A DNA stretch of 64,000 bases from Microtetraspora sp. NBRC 13810 (GCF_030268685.1 NZ_BSRQ01000019.1:1-64000); one strand, 5' to 3'. Positions 11,890-20,661 are shown, counted from the stretch's first letter. Numbers and translations: made by a program. Notes: a model not told the origin generated them from the letters alone.

Positions 11890-12077
11890 AAGTGAAGATC
11901 GACACGGAGCGATGCCAGGGACACGGTCGCTGCTATGACCTCGCCCCGAACCTGTTCGGTGAGGACGACGAAGGTTACGGACAGGTCGTCGGCGACGGCG
12001 TCGTGCCGCCCGGCGAGGAGCAGGCGGCACGGCTGGCCCTGTCCAACTGTCCAGAGAGAGCGATCGAAACCCTCTAG
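11886..12077 (+). CDS. [3Fe-4S] ferredoxin, P450 redox partner
   Basis: A 63-residue ferredoxin. Cys10, Cys16 and Cys55 are present, while the place of the second cluster cysteine is taken by His13 (CQGHGRC), the pattern of single [3Fe-4S] ferredoxins that feed actinomycete P450s. It overlaps the TetR gene by four bases and precedes the P450 start by nine bases, so electron delivery to that P450 is the natural inference. No ferredoxin reductase is encoded nearby. Confidence 0.93.
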   Translation: MKVKIDTERCQGHGRCYDLAPNLFGEDDEGYGQVVGDGVVPPGEEQAARLALSNCPERAIETL

Positions 12078-12086
12078 GAGGCGTGC

Positions 12087-13361
12087 ATGACCGTCGACGA
12101 CGACCGCTTCAGTCAGGAGTTCCGGGAGAACATGCAAGACCGGTCTCTCGGCAGACGTAACGAGGTCATCACCGGCCCGGTCTCGGACTGGGCGACCGAC
12201 TTCTCCCACGCCGAGCCGGAATGGGCCGCCGACCCGTACCGCATCCAGGACGACCTGCGGCAGCGCTGCCCGATCGCGCACACCGACCGGTTCGGCGGCG
12301 GCTGGCTGCCGACCCGGTACGAGGACGTCGCGGCGATCGCCTACGACACCGAGCACTTCTCCTCGCGGGCGATCATCATGAGCAACTTCCGGCCGCCCCG
12401 CGAAGTGGCCCCCGTCGGCGGCGTGCCGCCGATCTCCTCCGACCCGCCCTTCCACCACGACGCGCGCAAGCTGCTGCTCCCGGCGTTCACCAAGACCGCG
12501 GTCGCGAAGCAGGAGCAGGCGACCCGCGCGTTCTGCCACACGCTCATCGACGCGCTGGAGGGGCAGGACGTCGTCGACGCCGCGCGCGACTACGCCCAGC
12601 ACATCCCGATCCGGGTCATCGCCGACATGCTCGGCTTCCCGCCCGAGGACGGGCCGCAGTTCCGCCAGTTCGTCGAGAACGCGCTCGAAGGCATCAACCT
12701 GCCGCCGGAGGAACGCCTGGCCAGGATGGAGAAGCTGTTCGAGTACCTGTACGCGCAGATCCGCGACCACGTCGAGAAGCCGCGCGACGACCTGACGACC
12801 TACCTCGTCAACGTGGAGCTCTACGGCAGGAAGCTGGACTCGTCCCACGTGGCGGGCACGATGGCCCTGCTGCTCATCGCCGGCATCGACACCACGTGGA
12901 GCGCGATCGGCGCGTCGTTGTGGCACCTGGCGAAGACGCCCGCGGACCGCGAGCGGCTGGTCTCCGAGCCCGCCCTGCTGCCGACCGCGATGGAGGAGCT
13001 CCTGAGGGTCTACGCGCCGGTCACGATGGCGCGGCTGGTGAAGGAGGACATGCACTGGAAGGGCGTCGACATGAAGGCCGACGACTGGATCCTGCTGTCC
13101 TTCCCCGCGGCCAACCGCGACCCGGCGCAGTTCGACCGGGCGGGCGAGGTCGTCATCGACCGCGAGGTCAACCGGCACGCCGCGTTCGGCCTGGGCATCC
13201 ACCGCTGTGTGGGCTCGCATCTCGCGCGGATGGAGCTGCGGGTCGCACTGGAGGTCTGGCTGGAGCGCTTCCCGGAGTTCACCCTCGACGACCCGGCGGC
13301 GGTGACCTGGGCGGCGGGCCAGGTGCGCGGACCGCGGGTGCTCCCGCTCCGCATCGGCTGA
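12087..13361 (+). CDS. Cytochrome P450
   Basis: A 424-residue soluble class I P450. The I-helix oxygen-activation motif AGIDTT is near residue 266, ExxR is E304-R307, and the heme ligand is Cys374 in FGLGIHRCVGSHLA. The N-terminus has a CYP-typical DLRQRCPIAHTDRFGGGWLPTRYEDV. The substrate is unknown. The stop codon lies in the first of four tandem copies of ATCGGCTGACC. Coexpression with the upstream ferredoxin and TetR suggests an inducible monooxygenase for a xenobiotic or terpenoid-like compound, without proof. Confidence 0.95.
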   Translation: MTVDDDRFSQEFRENMQDRSLGRRNEVITGPVSDWATDFSHAEPEWAADPYRIQDDLRQRCPIAHTDRFGGGWLPTRYEDVAAIAYDTEHFSSRAIIMSNFRPPREVAPVGGVPPISSDPPFHHDARKLLLPAFTKTAVAKQEQATRAFCHTLIDALEGQDVVDAARDYAQHIPIRVIADMLGFPPEDGPQFRQFVENALEGINLPPEERLARMEKLFEYLYAQIRDHVEKPRDDLTTYLVNVELYGRKLDSSHVAGTMALLLIAGIDTTWSAIGASLWHLAKTPADRERLVSEPALLPTAMEELLRVYAPVTMARLVKEDMHWKGVDMKADDWILLSFPAANRDPAQFDRAGEVVIDREVNRHAAFGLGIHRCVGSHLARMELRVALEVWLERFPEFTLDDPAAVTWAAGQVRGPRVLPLRIG

Positions 13362-13400
13362 CCCCATCGGCTGACCTATCGGCTGACCCATCGGCTGACC
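13353..13400. repeat. Four tandem copies of ATCGGCTGACC at the P450 stop
   Basis: ATCGGCTGACC occurs at 13353, 13366, 13378 and 13390, with units 12-13 bp apart. The first copy contains the P450 stop codon, so the in-frame end is duplicated several times. Slippage is the likely origin. Confidence 0.8.
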
Positions 13401-13440
13401 CCGTCCGGGCGGCCCACGGCGACGTGGCGGCGGCTGCGCC

Positions 13441-13474
13441 GATGCCGGCGAGGACGGCACTCCTCGCCGGCATC
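13441..13474. terminator. Bidirectional hairpin between P450 and esterase genes
   Basis: A perfect 14-bp inverted repeat (GATGCCGGCGAGGA and its complement) with a six-base loop lies between two convergent genes. Confidence 0.75.
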
Positions 13475-13490
13475 GGCGGTCTCACGCCGG

Positions 13491-14798
13491 TCAGCCGACC
13501 GTGCAGTTCGTCCCGTTGAGGGTGAAGGCGGTGGGTTCACCGGTGTTGCCGGTGTGGGTGGCCTGGTAGCCGAACGAAACGGATGCGCCGGGCGCGATCG
13601 TCGCGTTGTACGGGGCGTTCCTGGCCGTCACCTGTCCGCCGGCGGGCGACACCGTGGCGTTCCACGCCGAGGTCACGGCCTGCCCGGCGGGGAGCGCGTA
13701 GGCCAGGGACCAGCCGCCGACGGTGGCGGAGCCGGTGTTGGCGATCGTGACCGCCGCGGTGAAGCCGGTGTTCCACGTGTTCATGGTGTAGGTCACCCGG
13801 CAGGTGCCGCCCGGCGGCGGCGTGGTCGTCGGGGTGGGGGTCGGCGAAGGGGACGGGCCAGGCGACCCGGGGGGACCGCCGGTCAGGCCGAGGAACTGGA
13901 TCACGGCGGCGGCCATGCCGCCGGTCGGCAGGCTGTGCCCGACCCCCTGGACGCTGATTGCCTCCACCGGGACGCTCGTACCGGTCCCGCCGTAACGGGT
14001 CCGGGTCCAGTTCGACTGCGGGCGGTCGGTGAACGCGGGCGTCTGGCTGAGCCCGTGGACGTCGGTCCACTGCTTGATCTGCTCCTGGAAGTTCGGGTAG
14101 CGCAGGGTGGTGTCCTCGGTGCCGTGCCAGGTCTGCATCCGGGGACGCGGGCCGCTGTACCCGGGGTAGGCCGCCCGTACCAGGTCGCCCCACTGCTGCG
14201 GGGTCCTGCTGATCGTGCCGTTGGCGCAGGCGCTGTTCCAGCTTGAGCCGTCGGTGGTGGCGAAGCAGGCGAACGGCACGCCCATGAACGCGGCCCCGGC
14301 CTTGAACACGTCCGGGTAGGCGCCGAGCAGGACGTTGGTCATCATGCCGCCCGAGGACGCGCCGGTGACGTAGACCCGGTCCGGGTCGCCGTTGTGGCGC
14401 TGCTGGACGTACCTGACCATGGACACGATCCCCACCGGGTCACTGCCGCCGTTGTGGGTCAGCGCCTGGGGCGAGGAGACGTCGAAGCAGGATCCGCTCC
14501 TGGTGGCCGACGGGTAGACGACGATGAACCCGTACCGGTCGGCCAGGGAGGCGAACTCGGTCCCCGAGTAGAAGGCGGGCCCGGAGCCGGTGCAGTAGTG
14601 CACCGCCACCAGGATCGCCGGTCTGGGCGCGACGTTGTCCGGCACGTACAGGTGCATCCGGAGATTTGTCGGGTTGGTACCGAAGCTGGTCACCTCGGTC
14701 AGCGTGGCCGGTGCGGCCGGGGGCGCCGTGGACAGCCCCACGACGACGAGCACCGCGGCAGCGGCCACGGCGCCCAGCACCTTTCTGAGGATCTTCAT
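13491..14798 (-). CDS. Secreted PHB-depolymerase/CE1-type esterase with CBM2
   Basis: A 435-residue secreted enzyme. Residues 1-32 are a signal peptide. An esterase domain of the PHB-depolymerase/acetylxylan-feruloyl esterase family follows, with nucleophile Ser148 in GASSGG and a likely catalytic His in GVGHSLPTGG. A Pro/Thr/Ser linker around 307-330 ([16 protein letters not shown]) leads to a C-terminal CBM2 starting CRVTYTMNTWNTGF and bounded by two cysteines. The architecture points to de-esterification of plant cell-wall xylan while bound to cellulose. Three GAAA-N(1-2)-TTTC elements lie upstream (14850-14972). Confidence 0.92.
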   Translation of the reverse strand: MKILRKVLGAVAAAAVLVVVGLSTAPPAAPATLTEVTSFGTNPTNLRMHLYVPDNVAPRPAILVAVHYCTGSGPAFYSGTEFASLADRYGFIVVYPSATRSGSCFDVSSPQALTHNGGSDPVGIVSMVRYVQQRHNGDPDRVYVTGASSGGMMTNVLLGAYPDVFKAGAAFMGVPFACFATTDGSSWNSACANGTISRTPQQWGDLVRAAYPGYSGPRPRMQTWHGTEDTTLRYPNFQEQIKQWTDVHGLSQTPAFTDRPQSNWTRTRYGGTGTSVPVEAISVQGVGHSLPTGGMAAAVIQFLGLTGGPPGSPGPSPSPTPTPTTTPPPGGTCRVTYTMNTWNTGFTAAVTIANTGSATVGGWSLAYALPAGQAVTSAWNATVSPAGGQVTARNAPYNATIAPGASVSFGYQATHTGNTGEPTAFTLNGTNCTVG

Positions 14799-14849
14799 CC
14801 GCCGTCCTGTTCTCCCTGGCGTCGACCGCGCGCCGAGGCGCGATTCACT

Positions 14850-14972
14850 GAAATCTTTCGTAGTGTCAGCCGAAATGTTTCAGAACGGAAGACGGGGACC
14901 GGGCCTGTTCCCGCCCCCTGCCGTACACCTGGGGACTTCGCTCGGAATGGGCGCGAATCCGCTGAAAGTTTC
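14850..14972. promoter_or_regulatory. Three GAAA-N(1-2)-TTTC elements upstream of the esterase
   Basis: GAAATCTTTC (14850-14859), GAAATGTTTC (14872-14881) and GAAAGTTTC (14964-14972) lie 52 to 174 bp upstream of the esterase start. They resemble the LPMO palindrome at 797-809. The 300-bp gap that holds them contains no gene; its far end serves the divergent Pro-rich gene. Confidence 0.5.
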
Positions 14973-15098
14973 CTCACCCCGGGGCGTCATGACCGACATC
15001 CCCGCAAAGTAGACTATTCATGTAGGTAGTGTTGACAATTCGGCATTGCTATGTTCGGCCTGCGCGACGCCGACAGGGGCATCGATGAGGAGGGTGTC

Positions 15099-15815
15099 AT
15101 GTCTGAGATGGATCCGAGTTCTCCGCCCTCATGGCCCACCCCCTCGCCCACCTCCACAGGCACCCCCACCCCGAGCCCCACCCCCACCCCCAGCCCTTCG
15201 ACCCCGGACCCGTCCCCGAGTCCGACGTCCCCAAGCCCCACCCCCAGCCCCACGCCCACGCCCACGCCGAGCCCCTCGACCCCGGACCCCACCCCGAGCC
15301 CGACGTCCCCCAGCCCCACCCCGAGCCCGACGTCCCCCGGCCCTTCGCCCACGCCCGCTCCGACGCCCGCCGAGACGCCCGGGGCATCGCCGGCCCCCTC
15401 CGCTCCCGCGCATCCCACCCCCAGCCCTTCGCCGGCCTGGCCCGGTATCGGACTCCCTGCCATGCCGGTAACCGATGTCCGCGGGAGCACCTTCATCAGA
15501 GCGGCCGGTGGGTTCGCCGACGAGCACGACGACCTGAAGAGGGATGTCCGCCGGATTCTCGACTCCATCGCCGCACTGGGCGACTTCGCCGGCACCGACG
15601 AGACGGCGAACACGTTCAAGCAGGGTTATTCCGCCGCGTTGCAGAAAGCCGAGACGTACGTCAACGCCCTACGCGACATTTATCCCGGGGTCGCCGGACG
15701 GCTGGACAGCATGACGACCGGCTTCGACGTCGCAAACTGGGCCACCATCGCATCCCTACCGAAAGTGTCCGAACCGCCGAAATACTCGAAGTCGGACAAG
15801 AAGTTCACCTCTTGA
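15099..15815 (+). CDS. Pro/Ser/Thr-rich protein with C-terminal WXG-like helical domain
   Basis: A 238-residue protein from the ATG behind GAGGAGG. About 90 residues at the N-terminus are almost only Pro, Thr and Ser, with the phrase PSPSTPDP occurring twice and encoded by long direct repeats. No signal peptide precedes them. The C-terminal 115 residues ([20 protein letters not shown] onwards) are amphipathic helices resembling an ESX/WXG100 protein, although the W-x-G turn is replaced by [13 protein letters not shown] disordered head before a WXG-like body is the reverse of the usual order. The gene overlaps a possible start of the next by one base. Confidence 0.7.
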   Translation: MSEMDPSSPPSWPTPSPTSTGTPTPSPTPTPSPSTPDPSPSPTSPSPTPSPTPTPTPSPSTPDPTPSPTSPSPTPSPTSPGPSPTPAPTPAETPGASPAPSAPAHPTPSPSPAWPGIGLPAMPVTDVRGSTFIRAAGGFADEHDDLKRDVRRILDSIAALGDFAGTDETANTFKQGYSAALQKAETYVNALRDIYPGVAGRLDSMTTGFDVANWATIASLPKVSEPPKYSKSDKKFTS

Positions 15816-15832
15816 TGTTTTCTGGAGACCTG

Positions 15833-16186
15833 ATGACCACACCGGACGACGGCGCCCCCTTCCTCGACGAGGAGATGCACCGCCTTCTCGCCCAGTTCCA
15901 AGCCGACACTCGTCCGCTGCTGGACCTGCAGGAGAGCCTCAACGCCGTCCGCGGCCGAGGTGAGGCGGCCAACGGCCAGGTGACGGCCGAGGTGCTGCCC
16001 AGCGGCGCGCTCGGCGGCCTGCGCATCGACCCGCGCGCGCTGCGACTCGGCGCGGACGCGCTGGCGGAGGCGGTGCTCGCCGCCGCGGGCGACGCCACCG
16101 CCGACCTGGCCCGGCAGATGGCCGGGATGATGACGGACGGCCTGACCCCGTTCGCCGACGAGGCCAGGCGCTTCGGCCGGGACTAG
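15833..16186 (+). CDS. YbaB/EbfC-family protein of a WXG locus
   Basis: A 117-residue protein. The pattern ANGQVTAEVLPSGALGGLRIDP followed by LGADALAEAVLAAAGDATADLA is that of YbaB/EbfC proteins that accompany type VII effectors in actinomycetes; their role there is unclear. I favour ATG 15833 because GGAG lies five bases upstream; ATG 15815 overlapping the previous stop is the alternative. It forms an operon with the preceding gene. Confidence 0.75.
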   Translation: MTTPDDGAPFLDEEMHRLLAQFQADTRPLLDLQESLNAVRGRGEAANGQVTAEVLPSGALGGLRIDPRALRLGADALAEAVLAAAGDATADLARQMAGMMTDGLTPFADEARRFGRD

Positions 16187-16194
16187 CCGTGCGG

Positions 16195-17100
16195 TCAGAG
16201 TCCGCGCCAGCGTCTGAACTGGTCCTGGCCCGCGGCGACACCCAGCTTGGCGAGCATCTGCTCCCAGGTGGGCAGCAGGCTGACCGGATCGTCGATCACG
16301 TCGCCCGGCCGGTTGAGCACGTTGGCCGTGGTGGTGAAGACGCTGGACCCGGTCAGGAACACGATCGCGTTCTGTGCCGCCTTGTTCTTCGGCAACACGT
16401 TCGCGGCCTTTCCGAAGTTGGCCGGGTCCACGTGGTAGAAGACCATGGCCGCCGCGAAGTTCTTCAGCATGTACTCGCCGCGGTCGCCCCACGACCCCGT
16501 GTCCTCGCCTCTCGCCAGCTTGACGCCGTCCACGACGAGCTGGTCGAGGGCCGTGTAGGCGAGGCTGCCCCCCGCGGCGTAGATGAACCGCTGCCCCACC
16601 GCGTGGTTGAACATCTTGAGCAGCAGCCGTGCCTGCGACTTGCGGATCCCCCAGTTGATCAGCGTCTGGATCTTCTTGTCGATCGCCGGCCAGCAGAAGA
16701 ACATCAGCAGTTCGAGCCACTGGATCATGGCCATCGTCCGGAGCGTGTGCTGGGTCTCCTCCAGCATGTCCGCGTATTCGTCGACCGCGTCGGCCAACCC
16801 GCGGATGTACGCGGACACCAGCGGCGGATAGGGCGCGACCTCGTCGGTGAAATAGCTCCTGAAGGCGTCGACGCCCGCGCCGGAGGTGGGCGGCTGCCAC
16901 ACCCTCCTCGCGACCTCCTCCACGTCGTCCAGGCTCACGTCCACCCGCGTCGCCAGCTGCCGCAGCAGCCCCGCGGCCTCGCGCGCCTTGGCCGGGTCGC
17001 CATCGGGGTAGGCGACGGCCAGCATCTGCAGGACCACGCCGCCGACACCCACGGCGGAGAGCATGAACCCTGCCTTGGGAAGGGACTGGGATGGATTCAC
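16195..17100 (-). CDS. WXG100-like N-terminal domain protein without a toxin tail
   Basis: A 301-residue protein convergent with the YbaB gene, eight bases apart. Residues 25-125 form a helical region like the CpnT/polymorphic-toxin N-terminal domain (AREAAGLLRQLATRVDVSLDDVEEVARRVWQPP). A hydrophobic segment WLELLMFFCWPAI lies near 128-140. In relatives this part is followed by a long effector domain; here the protein stops after PTWEQMLAKLGVAAGQDQF. It could be a truncated effector, a chaperone or a scaffold. Secretion by an ESX system encoded elsewhere is inferred. Confidence 0.65.
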   Translation of the reverse strand: MNPSQSLPKAGFMLSAVGVGGVVLQMLAVAYPDGDPAKAREAAGLLRQLATRVDVSLDDVEEVARRVWQPPTSGAGVDAFRSYFTDEVAPYPPLVSAYIRGLADAVDEYADMLEETQHTLRTMAMIQWLELLMFFCWPAIDKKIQTLINWGIRKSQARLLLKMFNHAVGQRFIYAAGGSLAYTALDQLVVDGVKLARGEDTGSWGDRGEYMLKNFAAAMVFYHVDPANFGKAANVLPKNKAAQNAIVFLTGSSVFTTTANVLNRPGDVIDDPVSLLPTWEQMLAKLGVAAGQDQFRRWRGL

Positions 17101-17123
17101 GTAGCAGACCCTTTCTCCACCGC

Positions 17124-17155
17124 CGGATGACCCGATCCAGAGATCAGGTCATCCG
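17124..17155. terminator. Stem-loop downstream of the SGNH hydrolase gene
   Basis: CGGATGACC pairs with GGTCATCCG, and an inner GATC/GATC pair extends the stem. It lies between the end of the SGNH gene and the start of the 301-residue protein, both on the minus strand, and would separate their transcripts. Confidence 0.6.
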
Positions 17156-17179
17156 ATCATCCTGCCAAATATAGTGCCA

Positions 17180-18547
17180 CTAGTTGTAGCCGAATCCCGG
17201 CGGCAGCGGCTTCCGGTGGAACAGGCGGGCGGGAACGGCGCCGGCCAGCGCCTCGTAGCCCGCCGGGTTCAGGTGCAGCCGGTCGCCGGTGTCGTACGCG
17301 GGCAGCAGCCTGCGCGGGTTCGCCGGGTCACGGGCCGCCCGGTCGAAGTCGATCACCTCGTCGAACCGGCGGCTGGTCCGGATCCAGTCGTTGACCTTCT
17401 GCCGGGCCGCCTCCCGGTACCCCTGCGGGTCGTCGTACATCGCGTTGCCGCCGAAGGGCGTGAGGGTCGCGCCGTACACGCGGATCCCCTGGGCGCGGGT
17501 CCGGACGAGGATCTGGTCGTAGGCGGCGATGAGGTCGTCCGCGACCCTGTCCTGGGCCGCCTGGGTGGCCTCGGCCGTGCCGATGTCGTTGACGCCCTCG
17601 AAGACGAGCAGCCACTCGACGCCGGTCTGCGCCAGCACGTCGCGGTCCAGCCTGGCCAGCGCGTTGGGGCCAAGGCCGTCGTTCAGCACCCGGTTACCGC
17701 CGGCCGCCTGGTTGAGGATCGCGACGCCCGCCGTGCCGGGCCCGGCGTGCAGCCGGTCGAGCAGTTGGTCGGGCCAGCGGTCGTTCATGTTGGTGGTCGA
17801 GCCGCGGCCGTCGGTCAGCGAGTCTCCCAGCATGACGGCCGCCCCGCCGCCGCTCCCCGTCCACACCTCGACGCCGCTGAGGAAGTACCAGTGATCGGTG
17901 GGCGTCGCGCCGGGCAGGTCCGTCGCCGCGACGTGGTCGCCGGTCAGCAGGTGGGACGTGGTCCTCGACCCGGGATGGGAGGTGATGTTCGCGGACGCCT
18001 GCCCGTCGGCCAGGTAGACCGTGACGGTGAGGTTCGAGCGGGGCGCCAGGTCGAAGGACAGCGGGTCGGAGACCGCCTGCGCCCCGGCCGGGATCACCAC
18101 CGACGACCTGCCGCCGAAGGTCACCGGCTTGGAGGTGCCCGGCCTGACGGCGCTCACCCCGGCCCGCCCGCCGGCCGGCAGCGCGACGGACACCTTGGTG
18201 AGCGGCAGCGCCGTGCCGCCGAACGCGTTGGAGAAGCGCAGCCGCAACTGCCGCCCGCCGACCGACACCCGTACGGTCTGCCGCAGGGTGCTGTCGGGCA
18301 GCACCAGGTTCTCCTGGGTGTACGGGGGCGGCGGCATGTTGCCCGGCTCGGTCAGCTGCGGCATCGACACCCAGGTGCCGAGCCAGCGCCGGCCTGTCTC
18401 CGGCGCCGCACCCCCGGCGGCCCCCGGTACGCCGTCGGCCCCCGGTACGCCGGGGGCCGCCGGTACCCCGGGGGCCGCCGGTACGCCGCCCTGCCCCACC
18501 GCCCCGAGCGCCGGCGACGCCAGCACCACACCGAGCCGGTAAACCAT
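17180..18547 (-). CDS. Secreted SGNH/GDSL hydrolase
   Basis: A 455-residue protein with a short hydrophobic N-terminus followed by a collagen-like run of five-residue units (PAAPGVPAAPGVPGADGV), encoded by GC-rich repeats. The beta-sandwich domain (around 55-235) precedes the SGNH core, where Ser243 lies in MLGDSLTDG, Asn in FEGVNDIG and the Asp-His pair in GDRLHLNPAGYEAL. Such two-domain lipase/esterases act on cell-wall or plant esters outside the cell. The N-terminus lacks a textbook signal peptide, so the true start or export route is uncertain. Confidence 0.85.
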   Translation of the reverse strand: MVYRLGVVLASPALGAVGQGGVPAAPGVPAAPGVPGADGVPGAAGGAAPETGRRWLGTWVSMPQLTEPGNMPPPPYTQENLVLPDSTLRQTVRVSVGGRQLRLRFSNAFGGTALPLTKVSVALPAGGRAGVSAVRPGTSKPVTFGGRSSVVIPAGAQAVSDPLSFDLAPRSNLTVTVYLADGQASANITSHPGSRTTSHLLTGDHVAATDLPGATPTDHWYFLSGVEVWTGSGGGAAVMLGDSLTDGRGSTTNMNDRWPDQLLDRLHAGPGTAGVAILNQAAGGNRVLNDGLGPNALARLDRDVLAQTGVEWLLVFEGVNDIGTAEATQAAQDRVADDLIAAYDQILVRTRAQGIRVYGATLTPFGGNAMYDDPQGYREAARQKVNDWIRTSRRFDEVIDFDRAARDPANPRRLLPAYDTGDRLHLNPAGYEALAGAVPARLFHRKPLPPGFGYN

Positions 18548-18574
18548 CCGCCGCCCGGCGGACGTCTCAGTGGC

Positions 18575-19400
18575 ATGAGAGCCCCCTCGCTAGCCCTCTG
18601 CCTCCTGCTCACCGCCTGCACCCCCGCCGCCCCCGCGGGAGCAACGCGCTACACGGCTTCGGGGACCGTGCTGGAGAACGAACGGCACGGGCCGCAGTTC
18701 TGCCGGGTCGTCCTGACGTCCAAGATCCCGCAGTGCGACGGGGCCGACATCGTGGGCTGGGACTGGGCCGCCGTACGGCACGAGTCGGGCGGCGGCGTGA
18801 AGTGGGGCAGTTACACGGTCGTCGGCACGTGGGACGGCGGGCGCCTGCACCTGACCGAGCCGCCGAGGCCCCCGGCGCCCCCGCCCTCTCCGGGCGCCGT
18901 TGATCACATCCCTCCCACGCCGTGCCCGGAGCCGGCGGGCGGCTGGCGGCCGGTGGATCCCGCCACCGCCACGTTCGAGGCGCTGTCCGCCACGAAGAAG
19001 GCGGTGAGCAGGTCACCGCAGTTCGCGGGCTCCTGGCTCGACAACGACCACACGGTCGACTTCAGCGCGCACGATCTGAAGGAGGATCACGAGCCGGTCC
19101 GGTTCGTGTTCAACCTCATGTTCACCGGTGATCTGGCCGGCAACGAGCGGCTGGCCCGGCAGACCTGGGGCGGCGCGCTCTGCGTCTCCCGCGCCGAGCA
19201 CACCCACGCCGACCTGGACGCGCTGGCGAAGAAGGTCTACGACGACGCCCGGCGCGAACAGCACCCACGTGGACCTCGTCGGCAGACGGGTGAGACTGAC
19301 CGTCTTCGTCGCCACCGACGAACTGCGGCGCGACCTGGACACCCGTTACGGCCCCGGCAGGGTCGAGGCCGAGGGCGTGTTCCGGCCTGTGACCGGGTGA
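18575..19400 (+). CDS. Lipoprotein with an apparent frameshift near its C-terminus
   Basis: The gene begins MRAPSLALCLLLTAC, a signal peptide II with lipobox LTAC. The exported part has no recognised domain but resembles actinobacterial lipoproteins of about 270 residues. Up to DARRE near 19255 one frame is used; the expected ending (STHVDLVGRRVRLTVFVATDE to FRPVTG) continues in another frame and stops at 19400, just before the convergent GNAT gene. The original frame runs on as low-complexity Arg-rich sequence to 19507, inside that gene. A one-base change or sequencing error near 19256-19262 explains this. Confidence 0.6.
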
Positions 19401-19407
19401 GCCCGCC

Positions 19408-19938
19408 TCACCAGGAGTACTCGTACTCGACCTGGTCGATCAGGTTGCCGTCGCCGAAGTCGTGCCCGCGGAGCGCGCCGGACTCGGTGAAGCCGCTCTT
19501 GGTGTAGAAGCGGCGGGCCCTGGGCGTGTCGCGCAGCGTCCACAGGTGCACCCGGCCGAAACCGCGCTCGCGGAGTTCGCGCAGGGTCGCATGCATCAGG
19601 ACGCTCGCGACGCCGGTGCCCCAGCCCGCCGGATGCCCGAAGAAGCTGAAGATCTGCGCCGTGCCGGGCCGTTCCGGCGAGGCGCCGAAGAAGGAGAGGG
19701 CCAGCGGCCGACCCGCCCGCCCGGCGAGCAGGGCGGTGCCCGTCCGCGCGGCGAGCCGGTCGTGCCACTGACCGCGCCGGCGTCGCACCGCACCGGCGAA
19801 GAACTCCGGTGCGAAGAACCCGGCGTAGGCCGCCTGCCAGGACGCCGCGTGGATCTCGCCCAGCACATCCCCGTCCTGGGCGGACGCCTGGACCACCGTG
19901 ATGTCCTGTATGCCGTCCACCTCCCGCCCGTAGGCCAT
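19408..19938 (-). CDS. GNAT-family N-acetyltransferase
   Basis: A 176-residue protein. The acetyl-CoA binding motif A is GWGTGVASVLMHATLRELRERG, followed by the motif B-like LWTLRDTPRARRFYTKSGF. The N-terminal DVLGEIHAASWQAAYAGFFAPEFF is typical of the ribosomal/small-molecule acetyltransferase group. The substrate is unknown. It is convergent with the lipoprotein gene (7 bp apart) and separated from the phospholipase gene by a strong hairpin. Confidence 0.88.
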   Translation of the reverse strand: MAYGREVDGIQDITVVQASAQDGDVLGEIHAASWQAAYAGFFAPEFFAGAVRRRRGQWHDRLAARTGTALLAGRAGRPLALSFFGASPERPGTAQIFSFFGHPAGWGTGVASVLMHATLRELRERGFGRVHLWTLRDTPRARRFYTKSGFTESGALRGHDFGDGNLIDQVEYEYSW

Positions 19939-19942
19939 GCGG

Positions 19943-19978
19943 CCATGAGGCCGGTCGTCCGTGCGACCGGCCTCATGG
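19943..19978. terminator. Strong hairpin downstream of the phospholipase gene
   Basis: A perfect 15-bp inverted repeat (CCATGAGGCCGGTCG and its complement) with loop TCCGTG lies between the phospholipase stop and the GNAT start. Confidence 0.75.
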
Positions 19979-20005
19979 CGTTCGTGCTGTCACCCGGTGG
20001 GACGG

Positions 20006-20527
20006 CTACGACTCGGCGTTCTGGGCGGCCTTTTCGGCGTTCAGGCGGATTCGCTCGATCTGCGCCTCGGTCACGTTGAGGTCGCCGAATTCCCGGACCG
20101 CCTGGTAGTAGGTCCAGGCGAGGCCGTTGCAGGTGCTCCGGGAGACGCCGGAATATCCCGCGCAGACCTGCTGCATGTCGAAGTAGAACGCGTCGTCGAT
20201 GCGCGCCTTGTTCGCCGGGAACTGGCTCACCGACTTGTAGTTCCGGTAGCCGAAGTCATGCCGCCGGCACGGCATTCTGAAGTCGAAGCCGAGGGGCTGG
20301 TCGGGGCTGGTCGAGCACAGGTCGGTGGACCAGTCGAAGGCGTAGTCCGCCCAGGCTCCCTGGTTCTGCCAGGCGGCCCGCCAGCTCGCGGCGCTGGCGG
20401 CGGTGGGCTGGGAGAAGCTGGAAAGTGCGGCGAGCTTTTGCTGCAGCGTCACCGCGTAGGCGGGAAGCGTTAATCCGAGTAATGTGGCGAGGGAGAGGGC
20501 GACGGTCGCGAGGGCGCGTTTCACCAT
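20006..20527 (-). CDS. Secreted prokaryotic phospholipase A2
   Basis: A 173-residue secreted enzyme starting MVKRALATVALSLATLLG, with signal cleavage after PAYA. The catalytic block CRRHDFGYRNY holds the His/Asp dyad of Streptomyces-type PLA2, and the Ca2+-binding Asp lies in FDWSTDLCS. Four cysteines can form the two family disulfides. A longer frame upstream lacks a signal peptide and is not preferred. It hydrolyses the sn-2 ester of phospholipids outside the cell. A TTACAGGA palindrome (20662-20685) lies upstream. Confidence 0.93.
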   Translation of the reverse strand: MVKRALATVALSLATLLGLTLPAYAVTLQQKLAALSSFSQPTAASAASWRAAWQNQGAWADYAFDWSTDLCSTSPDQPLGFDFRMPCRRHDFGYRNYKSVSQFPANKARIDDAFYFDMQQVCAGYSGVSRSTCNGLAWTYYQAVREFGDLNVTEAQIERIRLNAEKAAQNAES

Positions 20528-20661
20528 TGGGCTCTGCCTTTGTCCGGGGGGTAACTCACACGGCAGGGTCCTGCCACTGCACAACAATGAGGTGGAATAA
20601 CCACGGACGCCGGATCAGATGTCCATCAAGATCGATGTCGATATTCGCCAACAATCGCTCT

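Noticed and set aside
15140-15400. Direct repeats in the Pro/Ser/Thr-coding segment considered as a CRISPR or integron repeat
   Set aside because: The repeats are in frame and encode a regular Pro/Ser/Thr tract; there are no unique spacers.
19256-19507. Arg-rich C-terminal continuation of the lipoprotein frame
   Set aside because: Low-complexity sequence that overlaps the convergent acetyltransferase gene; the alternative frame gives a natural ending at 19400.
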